From Elusimicrobiota bacterium (GTDB taxonomy: Bacteria; Elusimicrobiota; Elusimicrobia; 2-02-FULL-39-32), in assembly GCA_021730935.1 (NCBI GenBank), contig JAKFYJ010000072.1:1-41741 (forward strand): DNA of 41,741 nucleotides, in the 5' to 3' direction. The notes under the pieces are model-generated. The model made no database searches. It was not told the origin of the DNA and saw only the letters and a list, made by a program, of their open reading frames with translations. This document shows, piece by piece, positions 27,864 to 35,976 of the stretch; within the stretch, counting starts at the first letter, position 1; each line of letters begins with the position of its first letter. The translations under genes and the position numbers were made by a program.

Positions 27864-28633
27864 AAACTCTCATCGGGATATTGTCTCTCGGCGCTCTCTA
27901 TGGTCTTGAAAGCTTCATTCCGCTGTTTCAGAACCGCCCCGAGAATCTTCATGTCAGGCATGCGGCAAAAAATCTGTTCTTCGGCCTGATCAACGCGGCC
28001 GTCACTCATGTTTTTTTCGCCGGACTCGTTTATCATGTCCTGGAATGGGCCTCAGGCCGTGAGTTCGGCCTCCTCAGGATTGTTCCGCTTCCCCGCTTTT
28101 TAATGGTTCCGGCTTCTTTTCTCCTCCTCGATCTCTGGATGTATTGCTGGCACAGAATAAACCATGTCGTCGGCTTTTTCTGGCGTTTTCACAGGATGCA
28201 CCACTCTGATGCGGAGATGGACGCGTCAACGGCCCTCCGGTTTCACACGGGCGAAATTATATTGTCTCACTGCGCCCGCCTCCTCGTTTTGCCGCTTCTA
28301 GGCTTGGATTTTTCAGCGCTTCTCCTGTATGAAATGTGTTTATTTCCCGTCATCCTGTTTCATCACAGCAACATTGCCTTGCCCGAAAAATGGGACAAAC
28401 TCATGCGCGGTTTTATCGTCACTCCCAACATGCACCGCGTCCACCATTCGCAGGTTCTCGACGAAACCAACTCCAATTATTCGACGATATTTTCTTTTTG
28501 GGACCGTCTCTTCGGCTCCTTCATAAAGAGAGACGATATCCTGAACATCCGGTTCGGTTTGACGGAATTCACCGCGCCCTATTGGCAGACGATCTCCGGA
28601 ATGTTCCGAACGCCGTGGGTCGGAAAAATATAA
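27860..28633 (+). CDS. Fatty acid hydroxylase / sterol desaturase family protein
   Basis: This 257-residue membrane protein starts at GTG. It has the di-iron histidine clusters of the superfamily: WHRINH (HX3H), FHRMHHSD (HX2HH), a distal H in FHTGE/HHSN and MHRVHHSQ. Four membrane segments flank these motifs. Members hydroxylate or desaturate lipids at the membrane. The substrate cannot be read from sequence. Operon position after an RND pump and before glycosyltransferase genes suggests envelope-lipid modification, which is inference. Confidence 0.88.
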   Translation: MKTLIGILSLGALYGLESFIPLFQNRPENLHVRHAAKNLFFGLINAAVTHVFFAGLVYHVLEWASGREFGLLRIVPLPRFLMVPASFLLLDLWMYCWHRINHVVGFFWRFHRMHHSDAEMDASTALRFHTGEIILSHCARLLVLPLLGLDFSALLLYEMCLFPVILFHHSNIALPEKWDKLMRGFIVTPNMHRVHHSQVLDETNSNYSTIFSFWDRLFGSFIKRDDILNIRFGLTEFTAPYWQTISGMFRTPWVGKI

Positions 28634-28640
28634 ATCTGAA

Positions 28641-29957
28641 GTGAAAAACAGGCTCATCCTCTTCGTAAAAGCCCCGGCGCCTGGCAAAGTCAAAACCCGG
28701 CTTGTCCCCCCTCTGTCGCACAAAGAGGCCGCTTCCCTCTATCGTTCCTGGGCGAGAGAAATTTACGGAACCGCAGTCAAAAACGCCAGCGCCTCGGTTC
28801 ATGTGGCCTATTCGGCAGACCCCGCATTCCCCACGCCCCAGTGGCTCTCCGACAGCGATTCCAAAGTTAACTTCTTTGTTCAGCAGGGGCATAATCTGGG
28901 GGATAGGATGGGGCGCGCATTTGAAAGAGCTTTTGGGGAATCCTGTGAGAAGGTGATCCTCATCGGCACAGACTCTCCCGGTCTCCCTGCGGAGTATATT
29001 AATGAGGGGTTCAAACATCTCGACAACCATGATCTCGTTTTGGGTCCAACGCCGGATGGCGGATATTATTTGATCGGCCTGAAAAATAATTTTCGGCAGA
29101 AACTTTTTGAAGGGGTTCAGTGGTCAACCGCGACTGTTCTGGAGCAGACCCTGACAAACGCGCGGACTCTGGGCCTTCACAAGGCCATGCTTCCGGAATA
29201 TTTCGATGTGGATCGGCCGGAAGACCTTGAGCGGATCGGCGCGGGCAAAAAAATTCAGAAATTTTCGGTGATCATCCCCGTGCGGAATGAGAGCCGATTG
29301 ATCCGTCGCCAGATCGAGCTGATTCGGCAAACTTCAACCGCACCCACGGAAATTATTGTGGTTGACGGGCAAAGTTCTGACGGAACCGGAGAACTCGCGA
29401 AAAGCCTTGCGGACATTGCGGTTCAAAGCGCGCGCGCCGGCCGCGGCGGCCAAATGGCTCTCGGTGCCGAAAGGGCGTCCGGAGACATTCTGCTCTTTCT
29501 CCACGCCGACACCCGCCTTCCGGCGAACTGGCAGGAAATCCTCCTCCAAACATTCGGAGAAACGCGCGAGCCCGTTTCTGGAGCGGCCTTTGAGCTTTCC
29601 TTTGATTCCGGCCGCTGGGAATATCGCGTGATCGAGTATTTTGCGCGGCTCAGGAATTGGGTGACGGGCGTGCCTTATGGAGATCAGGGGTTGGCTGTTC
29701 GACGGAACGCTTATCTCAGCGCCGGAGGTTTCCCGGACGTCCCTTTGATGGAAGAATATTTTTTTGTCCCGAGGCTCCGCGAAGCCGGCAAATTTGTTAC
29801 CTTAAAAGAGCCGATCAAAACCTCGGTCAGAAAATATGAGGCCGCGGGACCCTTTGCGAACGCGATCAAAAATTCAGTTTTCCTGGTATTGTTTTTTTTA
29901 GGAGTTTCGCCCGAGACTCTGGCCAAGCGGTATAGAAAAGGAGACGGACATGGTTAA
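28641..29957 (+). CDS. Fusion of a DUF2064 nucleotidyl/glycosyltransferase and a GT2 glycosyltransferase
   Basis: This 438-residue protein starts at GTG. Residues about 1-200 match the TIGR04282/DUF2064 family (FVKAPAPGKVKTRL, IGTDSPGLPAEYI, GPTPDGGYYLIGL). Residues about 205-430 match the TIGR04283 GT-A fold (FSVIIPVRNE, IIVVDGQSSDGT, GRGGQMALGAERASGDILLFLHADTRLP, GVPYGDQG, MEEYFFVPRLREAG). The two families are often neighbours; here they are one chain. A hydrophobic stretch near the C-terminus (SVFLVLFFLGV) may touch the membrane. The donor and acceptor sugars are unknown. It overlaps the next gene by eight bases. Confidence 0.88.
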   Translation: MKNRLILFVKAPAPGKVKTRLVPPLSHKEAASLYRSWAREIYGTAVKNASASVHVAYSADPAFPTPQWLSDSDSKVNFFVQQGHNLGDRMGRAFERAFGESCEKVILIGTDSPGLPAEYINEGFKHLDNHDLVLGPTPDGGYYLIGLKNNFRQKLFEGVQWSTATVLEQTLTNARTLGLHKAMLPEYFDVDRPEDLERIGAGKKIQKFSVIIPVRNESRLIRRQIELIRQTSTAPTEIIVVDGQSSDGTGELAKSLADIAVQSARAGRGGQMALGAERASGDILLFLHADTRLPANWQEILLQTFGETREPVSGAAFELSFDSGRWEYRVIEYFARLRNWVTGVPYGDQGLAVRRNAYLSAGGFPDVPLMEEYFFVPRLREAGKFVTLKEPIKTSVRKYEAAGPFANAIKNSVFLVLFFLGVSPETLAKRYRKGDGHG

Positions 29958-30591
29958 ATCAACAAAGTGGATCGACATTTCAGTTCCTCTCAAAGACGGC
30001 ATGGTCCATTGGCCGGGAGATCCGGAAATAAAAATTCATAACATCAAGGATATGCGCAAAGGCGACCGCGCCACCGTGGCTCATCTGTCGATGGGTTCTC
30101 ACACCGGCACTCACATGGACGCTCCGGCGCATTTCATTCTTAACACCAAAACCATCGACCAAATGCCTTTGGACTCGACGGTGGGGCTTGCGCGCGTCAT
30201 TGAAATTAAAGACCCTGAATCGATCAAGATCGAGGAACTCAAAAAACATAAAATAAAAAAAGGCGACCGCATCCTTTTTAAAACCAAAAACTCTGCGCTT
30301 TGCTGGAACACCAATGATTTCGTGAAAGATTTCGTCTATATTTCTGATGATGCCGGCCATTGGCTCGGGGAAATCGGAGTCAAATGTGTCGGCGTCGATT
30401 ATTTGTCGGTCGGCAGTTTCCGAAAAGGCGGGCATGAAATCCACAAAGCGCTTCTGTCGAAAAATGTGTGGATCATTGAAGGGCTCAATCTTTCAAAAGT
30501 GAAGCCGGGGAAATATGATCTCGCGTGTTTGCCCTTGCGAATCATGAACGGCGACGGTTCTCCAGCTCGCGCGATTTTAAGGAAGGCATAA
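29950..30591 (+). CDS. Cyclase family protein (kynurenine formamidase-like metal hydrolase)
   Basis: This 213-residue protein belongs to the Cyclase family (PF04199-type). The metal-binding motif HTGTHMDAPAHF lies at about 54-65, preceded by DISVPLKDGMVHWPGDP and followed by the distal GVDYLSV and IIEGLNL segments. Family members hydrolyse N-formylkynurenine or act on other small amides and cyclic ketones. No tryptophan-degradation gene is nearby, so kynurenine is not a safe substrate call. Confidence 0.87.
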   Translation: MVKSTKWIDISVPLKDGMVHWPGDPEIKIHNIKDMRKGDRATVAHLSMGSHTGTHMDAPAHFILNTKTIDQMPLDSTVGLARVIEIKDPESIKIEELKKHKIKKGDRILFKTKNSALCWNTNDFVKDFVYISDDAGHWLGEIGVKCVGVDYLSVGSFRKGGHEIHKALLSKNVWIIEGLNLSKVKPGKYDLACLPLRIMNGDGSPARAILRKA

Positions 30592-30593
30592 AA

Positions 30594-31562
30594 ATGAAAA
30601 ATATGAACGATCTGGAATTCGGCGTCATCGGACTTGGGAAAATGGGCGGCAACCTGGCGCGGCAGGCGCTCGCGAAGGGATTGAGAGTCGCAGGGCACAC
30701 GATCGAAAGAGTCCCTCCGGATTTAGTCAAGGCAGGCCTTGTTTCGGTAAAAAAGCTCGAGGGGTTTGTGAAAGCTTTGAAAGCGCCAAGAATAATATTT
30801 TTATACATTCCCGCTGGCCCCGATGTGGACAAGCTCCTCGATAAACTTTCGAAAATTTTAAAACCGGGAGACATCATTGCGGACGGAGGGAATTCTTATT
30901 GGGGGGATTCCATTGCGCGGGCCCAGAAACTGAAGGTGAAGAAAATTCATTTTATCGATTTGGGCACCAGCGGCGGAGTGGATGGAGCCTTTCACGGCGC
31001 TTGTTTTATGGCAGGCGGGGAAAAATCTGCCTATGAAAAAATTGAGCCGATTTTAAAACGGCTTTCCGTTAAAGACGGTGTTGTTTATGCGGGTCCTTCC
31101 GGATCAGGCCATTTTGTAAAACTGGTTCATAATGGAATTGAGTTCGGCATGCTCCAGGCGATCGGCGAAGGCATCAACTTGCTCGAAAATTATAAAGACA
31201 ATCTCGATGTTGCGAATGTTTTGAAATGCTGGCGGAACGGTTCGGTCATCCGTTCGTGGCTGGTGGACCTCATGCATCAAATGTATGTGATGGAAGGCGG
31301 CACAAAAAAAATTCCGCCGCATGTGGAAGACACGGGCGAGGTCAACTGGCTCTTAAGCGACGCGATTCAGATGGAAGTTCCGATCCCCGTGATCACACAA
31401 TCCGTGATTCAGCTTTTTGCTTCGCGCGACTCTGAAAAGAAATGGGCGAAAGCCGTTGCCATGATGCGCAACGGGTTCGGAGGCCATCCCTATGGCCCCA
31501 ACCAACCCATCCAGACCGAAAGAAAAATCGGCCGGGTTGGGGAAATTTACAGAACTAAATAA
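30594..31562 (+). CDS. 6-phosphogluconate dehydrogenase, short (YqeC/GntZ-type) form
   Basis: From the ATG at 30594 the protein has 322 residues. GGAAGG about eight bases upstream supports this start; an earlier ATG at 30525 lies inside the previous gene. The Rossmann motif is GVIGLGKMGGNLARQ, then ADGGNSYWGDS, the substrate segment GTSGGVDGAFHGACFMAGG and the catalytic lysine region SGSGHFVKLVHNGIEFG. It oxidatively decarboxylates 6-phosphogluconate to ribulose-5-phosphate. The short form usually prefers NAD. Its stop directly abuts the stop of the convergent gene with no base between. Confidence 0.92.
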   Translation: MKNMNDLEFGVIGLGKMGGNLARQALAKGLRVAGHTIERVPPDLVKAGLVSVKKLEGFVKALKAPRIIFLYIPAGPDVDKLLDKLSKILKPGDIIADGGNSYWGDSIARAQKLKVKKIHFIDLGTSGGVDGAFHGACFMAGGEKSAYEKIEPILKRLSVKDGVVYAGPSGSGHFVKLVHNGIEFGMLQAIGEGINLLENYKDNLDVANVLKCWRNGSVIRSWLVDLMHQMYVMEGGTKKIPPHVEDTGEVNWLLSDAIQMEVPIPVITQSVIQLFASRDSEKKWAKAVAMMRNGFGGHPYGPNQPIQTERKIGRVGEIYRTK

Positions 31563-32372
31563 TTATTTCTTAAAAATTTCGTCGAGGAAATTTTTGAGAG
31601 CCTGCCAGGATCTTCGGTCGGCCGCTTCGTTATACGCCATTCCTTTTGAAGGGTCATTTCCGGCTTCCTTGACCGTGAAGCTGTGGACCGCTCCGCTATA
31701 TTCGATCAACTGCCAGTCCGCTCCTGACTTTTTCATCTCATCTTTAAACTTATCCAACCCAGCCAAAGTGTAGGCATCGTTGGCTCCCTGAAACACGATC
31801 ACTTTCGACTTGATGTCTCCGGGGTTTGCGGGAGTGGGGCTGTCGAGTCCGCCGTGAAAGCTGGCCACGCCCAATAAATTTTCTCCGCTCCTCGCCAATT
31901 CCAAAACCGTTGTGCCCCCGAAACAATATCCGATGGCCGCGATTTTATTTTTATCCACCTCGGTTTGGCTTAATGCCTTTAAGGACAACAAGGCCTGGAG
32001 TCCCGCTTTGGCTCGTCTTCTCATGAGCGCGCGGTCGTTGCGATAAATCCCGGAGAGCTTCGCGGCCTCTTCATGGTCTTTCGCGCGGACGCCTTTGCCG
32101 TACATGTCGATCGCAAAAGCGACATATCCCATTTTGGCAAGCATCTCGGTCCGCCGGCGGGCATAATCTCCGAGGCCAGTCCATTCATGGGCGATAATCA
32201 CTCCGGGTCTAACCTTGGGCATCACCAGGTCTGTACCGACCGAGTCTGTGTAAGCCAAATACCCCTCGCATTCGACACTGCCGTCTTTATATTCAATAGT
32301 CTGCGTTCGAAGAGCCGCCTGTCCAGCGACCGGGAAAAATAAAATAAGCGCGAGTGCGATGATGCTTGTCAT
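31563..32372 (-). CDS. Exported dienelactone hydrolase family protein
   Basis: This 269-residue alpha/beta hydrolase has a likely signal peptide (MTSIIALALILFFPVAGQA, cleavage AQA-A-like near 19-20). The dienelactone hydrolase triad is visible: nucleophile C in GYCFGG, D in GANDAY and H in GAVHSF. Family members hydrolyse ester or lactone bonds; the true substrate is unknown. AGGAGG eight bases before the ATG is a strong ribosome binding site. It lies 12 bases after hemW on the same strand, so the two are probably co-transcribed. Confidence 0.9.
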   Translation of the reverse strand: MTSIIALALILFFPVAGQAALRTQTIEYKDGSVECEGYLAYTDSVGTDLVMPKVRPGVIIAHEWTGLGDYARRRTEMLAKMGYVAFAIDMYGKGVRAKDHEEAAKLSGIYRNDRALMRRRAKAGLQALLSLKALSQTEVDKNKIAAIGYCFGGTTVLELARSGENLLGVASFHGGLDSPTPANPGDIKSKVIVFQGANDAYTLAGLDKFKDEMKKSGADWQLIEYSGAVHSFTVKEAGNDPSKGMAYNEAADRRSWQALKNFLDEIFKK

Positions 32373-32384
32373 GTGTGCCTCCTG

Positions 32385-33482
32385 TTAATGTGTGAGAATG
32401 TCTCTGAAAATTTGGTTCGAAAGAAGCCAGCCTTTGAGGTTCAATATGGCGCGATTCTTGTCTGCGTCGATTTTAAGAAGCTCCCTCTCTTCGTATTTTT
32501 TTAGCATTTCTCCGTGCATTTTCCAAATTTTTGGGGTCAATCGCGCGCCTTCCCTGAGCCGGAGTCCCAGCATCAAATTCTCGCCTTCCTGTTCGTCTTC
32601 CGTCAAAGTGATGGTTTCCATGGCGGGGGAAACCTTGCATCGAATCGACTCCAAATATTCTTCCATGCGGTCTTTATTTTTAATGCGCGTCCGGCCGTCG
32701 AACCCTGCGGCGGAAAGGCCGATTCCAAGACACGGATCATTTCTCCAATATTTGAGGTTATGCCGGCACTCGTTTCCCGGTTTCGCGAAATTGGAAATCT
32801 CATAATGACGATATCCCGCTTCCGCGAGTTTGCGGCTCAGCAATTCATACATGTCCGCCTGCAGGTCATCGTCCGGAACCGTTTTTTGAAACGAAAGAGC
32901 CGAAGGTTCGTCGAGATCCAGGGCATAAGCCGATATGTGTTCCGGAGCCATCGCGACAACGCGGTCCAATGTCTCTTCCCAGTCCGCAAGCGTCTGATGG
33001 GGAAGCCCGAAAATCAGATCCGCATTGATATTCTGGAAACCGATTTTACGCGCTGATGCATAAGCCAAGACGAACTGTTTGAAATCGTGGGTCCGGTTGA
33101 GGGATTTTAAGAGGGGTTCCTGGGTTGCCTGGAGCCCGAAACTGATCCGGTTGATTCCGGCGGATTTCATGGCTTTTAATTTTCCGGGGGTTGCGTCGTC
33201 GGGATTGCACTCCATTGAAATTTCAGAGTCCGCTTCGATCTCAAAATATTTTCGTATGGCATCGAGAAGCGATTTTATTTCCAGTTCCGACAAAAAGCTC
33301 GGAGTCCCGCCGCCGAAAAAAATTGTGTTCAGTTTTTGTCCGCCGGCGCGCGACATTTCCGTTTCAAGCGCTGACAAATATTCCGGAACTCTTTTTCGAA
33401 GGCCCGGAAACGTCGCGAAGTGGCAGAACTTGCATTTGACCCGGCAAAAGGGGATGTGGACATAAAGTCCGACGGGGTTCAT
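32385..33482 (-). CDS. hemW: HemW-like radical SAM protein
   Basis: This 365-residue protein carries the radical-SAM cluster motif CRVKCKFC near residue 13, then FFGGGTPSFL, ECNPDD, INRISFGLQA and the HemW-type YEISNFAKPG segment with a C-terminal wing (LMLGLRLREGA). HemW is related to oxygen-independent coproporphyrinogen oxidase HemN but binds and transfers heme. The start at YVHIPFC without the HemN N-terminal extension and the second aromatic after the cysteine motif (CHF) favour HemW. It is divergent from the FecR-like gene, with 66 bases between. Confidence 0.9.
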   Translation of the reverse strand: MNPVGLYVHIPFCRVKCKFCHFATFPGLRKRVPEYLSALETEMSRAGGQKLNTIFFGGGTPSFLSELEIKSLLDAIRKYFEIEADSEISMECNPDDATPGKLKAMKSAGINRISFGLQATQEPLLKSLNRTHDFKQFVLAYASARKIGFQNINADLIFGLPHQTLADWEETLDRVVAMAPEHISAYALDLDEPSALSFQKTVPDDDLQADMYELLSRKLAEAGYRHYEISNFAKPGNECRHNLKYWRNDPCLGIGLSAAGFDGRTRIKNKDRMEEYLESIRCKVSPAMETITLTEDEQEGENLMLGLRLREGARLTPKIWKMHGEMLKKYEERELLKIDADKNRAILNLKGWLLSNQIFRDILTH

Positions 33483-33510
33483 GAGGATATGATATACAAA
33501 TTTTGTTTGC

Positions 33511-33539
33511 TTGACATGAAAAAACCATTCTGATAGGAT
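33511..33539 (+). promoter_or_regulatory. Promoter of the fecR-like operon
   Basis: A perfect -35 box TTGACA (33511-33516), a 17-base spacer and TAGGAT (33534-33539) with an extended TGA. The ATG at 33549 is nine bases after the -10, leaving about three bases of leader and no Shine-Dalgarno sequence. Confidence 0.7.
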
Positions 33540-33548
33540 GAGCGGCAG

Positions 33549-35207
33549 ATGACATTTAAACGCTTGTTGTTTTTGTCTTCCTTCCTTTTAATCACCGTTC
33601 CGCTTTTTGCCCAGGATGTCATCGTCAATGCCCTCAGCGGGACCGTCGAAATTCGCGAAACCCAAACCTCGGAATGGAAAAACGCTTTGCGCGGGACAGG
33701 ATTGTCGGAAGGCGGAACCATCCGCACCGGCGCGGACGGCAGGGCGGTCCTTCTCTTTAAGAACGGATCCAAAATCTGGCTTAAAGAAAAAACCACAATA
33801 AATATTTCCCAGCAGAAACCCTATAACAATGAAATTTATTTAAAATCGGGCTCCGTAAAAACCCGCGTTCCTCATCTCAAATTCCGCGAACGGTTCCGCA
33901 TGAGGACAGCCACATCTCTTATTGCGGTGCGAGGCACCGTGTTCACCTTTGAAGCAGATGAAACCGGCCAGCCCACGCTGGATGTCTTGTTCGGTGAAGT
34001 CAAACTGTCGCGCACAGAACAGGATAGCGAGCGTGAGCTCAAGAAAGTGAACATCCCTCAAGGAAACGGATACACCGACGGCGCGGTCAGCCTCCTGACG
34101 CCGGAAAGAGAAATTTTGGGCCTCGAAGACTGGTCTCCCGGTCTCGCGCCTGAAGAACGCCGGCGGGACATGATCGACAATGTCAGAAAGCGCGACGAAA
34201 TCCGTCAGTTCGCCATGTTGACCGGCGCCACGGAACGCGAAATTTCCCAGTCGCAAGAGCAGGTCAAACAGGAAGATTTTGCCGCGGGCCGCACGCTTGT
34301 CGATGTGCACGGAAACCTTGTCCGAGTGGACCAAAGGCTGGACCGTCCGGACAATAAAACCCTCCAAATATTAAATGTCGTCAAACGAACAACCTATGCT
34401 TCAGGCGGATTCAGAAAATATACTTATAACGGAGATTCCGGGTCTCGCGTCGATTCGCTCCGCGCCAAGGTTGAATTCGACCAAGCCCTTCCGGACAACC
34501 TCAACGAGTTCCCCGGATATTTCTCAACAAATAAAGACACCATTCATGTCCAGCGTTCCGAGCTTGTCCTGGCCAACTCCGGGGACGCCGACAATGTTTT
34601 TATCATCGCCCTGATGGGACTCAGAAACGCATCCACCAATGACATCGCTCCCGATCTCTATATCGGCACTCTGCAGACTTCCGGCGGGTCCAGCGGACGA
34701 AAAAAACTGTTCGAATTGAAAGAGCTGAACGATTTGAGCGTTCCGGGGCTCACTCGGTTTGTGGAGGACACGACGATCAAAGAGCTTTCCCAGGACGGCT
34801 CGAACGGCGATCTTTACGGCAACTTCGCCAAGAGGTGGCAGAACGCATCCTTCCCTGGAAACAAACTGTGGCTGGCTTCCGAGTTTTTCGTGATCAACAA
34901 CGCCGGCAACGTGAGAAACATTTCCGATTATGTCGGCGGGACGATCAATTTTGAATCCCTGCTTAAAAATTCCGGAGCTGAACTGGGCATTTTTGTGAAA
35001 CAAGACATCAGCAATGCCCCCAGTTCAACTTTGGATGTCACAAGTAATTCGACATTTGCAGGTGGCAACGCGGCAAATAAAAACATCGACATCGTTATCA
35101 TCCCCGACCTCTTCGTTTCCGTCGTTAAATCCCTGTCCACGAGCCTTGATTCCATCAGCAAGTCCCTGGACAAAAGCTTTGAATCCGTGAGCAATGCGAA
35201 GAAATAA
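33549..35207 (+). CDS. Exported FecR-domain protein
   Basis: This 552-residue protein has a signal peptide (K4, R5, hydrophobic 6-19, cleavage LFA-Q at 21-22). A FecR domain spans about 25-160 (GTVEIRETQTSEWKNALRGTGLSEGGTIRTGADGRA in outline, then LKSGSVKTRVP, IAVRGTVFTFEADE). Classical FecR is an anti-sigma/receptor protein with a cytoplasmic part. Here a signal peptide replaces it and no sigma factor is near, so this is a secreted FecR-like protein. The rest (about 200-552) is unassigned and ends in a helical segment LSTSLDSISKSLDKSFESVS. It overlaps the next gene by 14 bases. Confidence 0.85.
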   Translation: MTFKRLLFLSSFLLITVPLFAQDVIVNALSGTVEIRETQTSEWKNALRGTGLSEGGTIRTGADGRAVLLFKNGSKIWLKEKTTINISQQKPYNNEIYLKSGSVKTRVPHLKFRERFRMRTATSLIAVRGTVFTFEADETGQPTLDVLFGEVKLSRTEQDSERELKKVNIPQGNGYTDGAVSLLTPEREILGLEDWSPGLAPEERRRDMIDNVRKRDEIRQFAMLTGATEREISQSQEQVKQEDFAAGRTLVDVHGNLVRVDQRLDRPDNKTLQILNVVKRTTYASGGFRKYTYNGDSGSRVDSLRAKVEFDQALPDNLNEFPGYFSTNKDTIHVQRSELVLANSGDADNVFIIALMGLRNASTNDIAPDLYIGTLQTSGGSSGRKKLFELKELNDLSVPGLTRFVEDTTIKELSQDGSNGDLYGNFAKRWQNASFPGNKLWLASEFFVINNAGNVRNISDYVGGTINFESLLKNSGAELGIFVKQDISNAPSSTLDVTSNSTFAGGNAANKNIDIVIIPDLFVSVVKSLSTSLDSISKSLDKSFESVSNAKK

Positions 35208-35976
35208 TCTAATCCTCGTCTGCCTGTTTTTGTCCGGGTTGGCGTTGCCTCTGCGCGCCGAAAACCAGTTCAACAGTTTTGCCATCAAGCAGGCCGGAAC
35301 GCTTCTTTCAAATCCGCCGTTATTTATTTATGAATTCCAGCGCAACATGGAGTCAACCAACCCTCTTCCTCCGGGCAAAAAATTCGGCGTCAACACGCAT
35401 CTGTTGGGCGGGATCGTGATCATTCCCCTTCCGGACATCACCTCGGCTTTCAATGTCGCGGGCAAAGTGCGGCTTCATCCCGAAGGGAAACTCGCTCCCG
35501 GCCTTCCCCAGCTCGATCTTGTGGGGGGATATTGGGATTCTCTGCTCACCACCCTGATCGAACAAAAAGGCGCCACGGCCGACGACACGGAAACCAAAAT
35601 CACTCGCGCAAAGCTGGGGGGGTCTTATACCGGCGTTGTCCTCACGAGCTCTTTGGAACCTCGCGTCCGCCTTTTCTGGGGCTATAAACTGTCCATGCTC
35701 AACATGGAAATCGGCCTGAACCGCCCTGAAACCATCCTGGGCAACAAGGTCAGCAGTTTTAAATCTGAACTGACGGAACACACCGTCTCAGCCGGCATCG
35801 AGCACACCTATGGTCCGGACAAACGCTGGATTTTGGAAGGCGGTTACGGCGTGAAGAACAACCTCCTCACAGCCAAAGTGAGCTGGTACAGAAAATATCT
35901 TGAACTGGGGCTGAACATCTATCCCGAATCTGTTTTTATCATGCAGCCGCAGATTAATCTGCACTTCAATTTCTGA
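35194..35976 (+). CDS. Predicted outer-membrane protein, first of two
   Basis: This 260-residue protein has a signal peptide (R2, R3, hydrophobic 6-20, cleavage LRA-E at 22-23). The mature part alternates hydrophobic and polar residues in short strands (VRLFWGYKLSMLNMEIGL, HTVSAGIEHTYG, WILEGGYGV, YLELGLNIYPE) and ends in a C-terminal phenylalanine (INLHFNF), a known beta-barrel insertion signal. The specific family is not recognised. It sits between a FecR-domain protein and another barrel with a 14-base and a one-base overlap, so the three likely work together. Confidence 0.75.
   Translation: MRRNNLILVCLFLSGLALPLRAENQFNSFAIKQAGTLLSNPPLFIYEFQRNMESTNPLPPGKKFGVNTHLLGGIVIIPLPDITSAFNVAGKVRLHPEGKLAPGLPQLDLVGGYWDSLLTTLIEQKGATADDTETKITRAKLGGSYTGVVLTSSLEPRVRLFWGYKLSMLNMEIGLNRPETILGNKVSSFKSELTEHTVSAGIEHTYGPDKRWILEGGYGVKNNLLTAKVSWYRKYLELGLNIYPESVFIMQPQINLHFNF

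Noticed and set aside
31560-31565. The zero-base junction between the convergent 6-phosphogluconate dehydrogenase and dienelactone hydrolase genes as a special site
   Set aside because: It fits the general compactness of this genome, and no hairpin or repeat is present.
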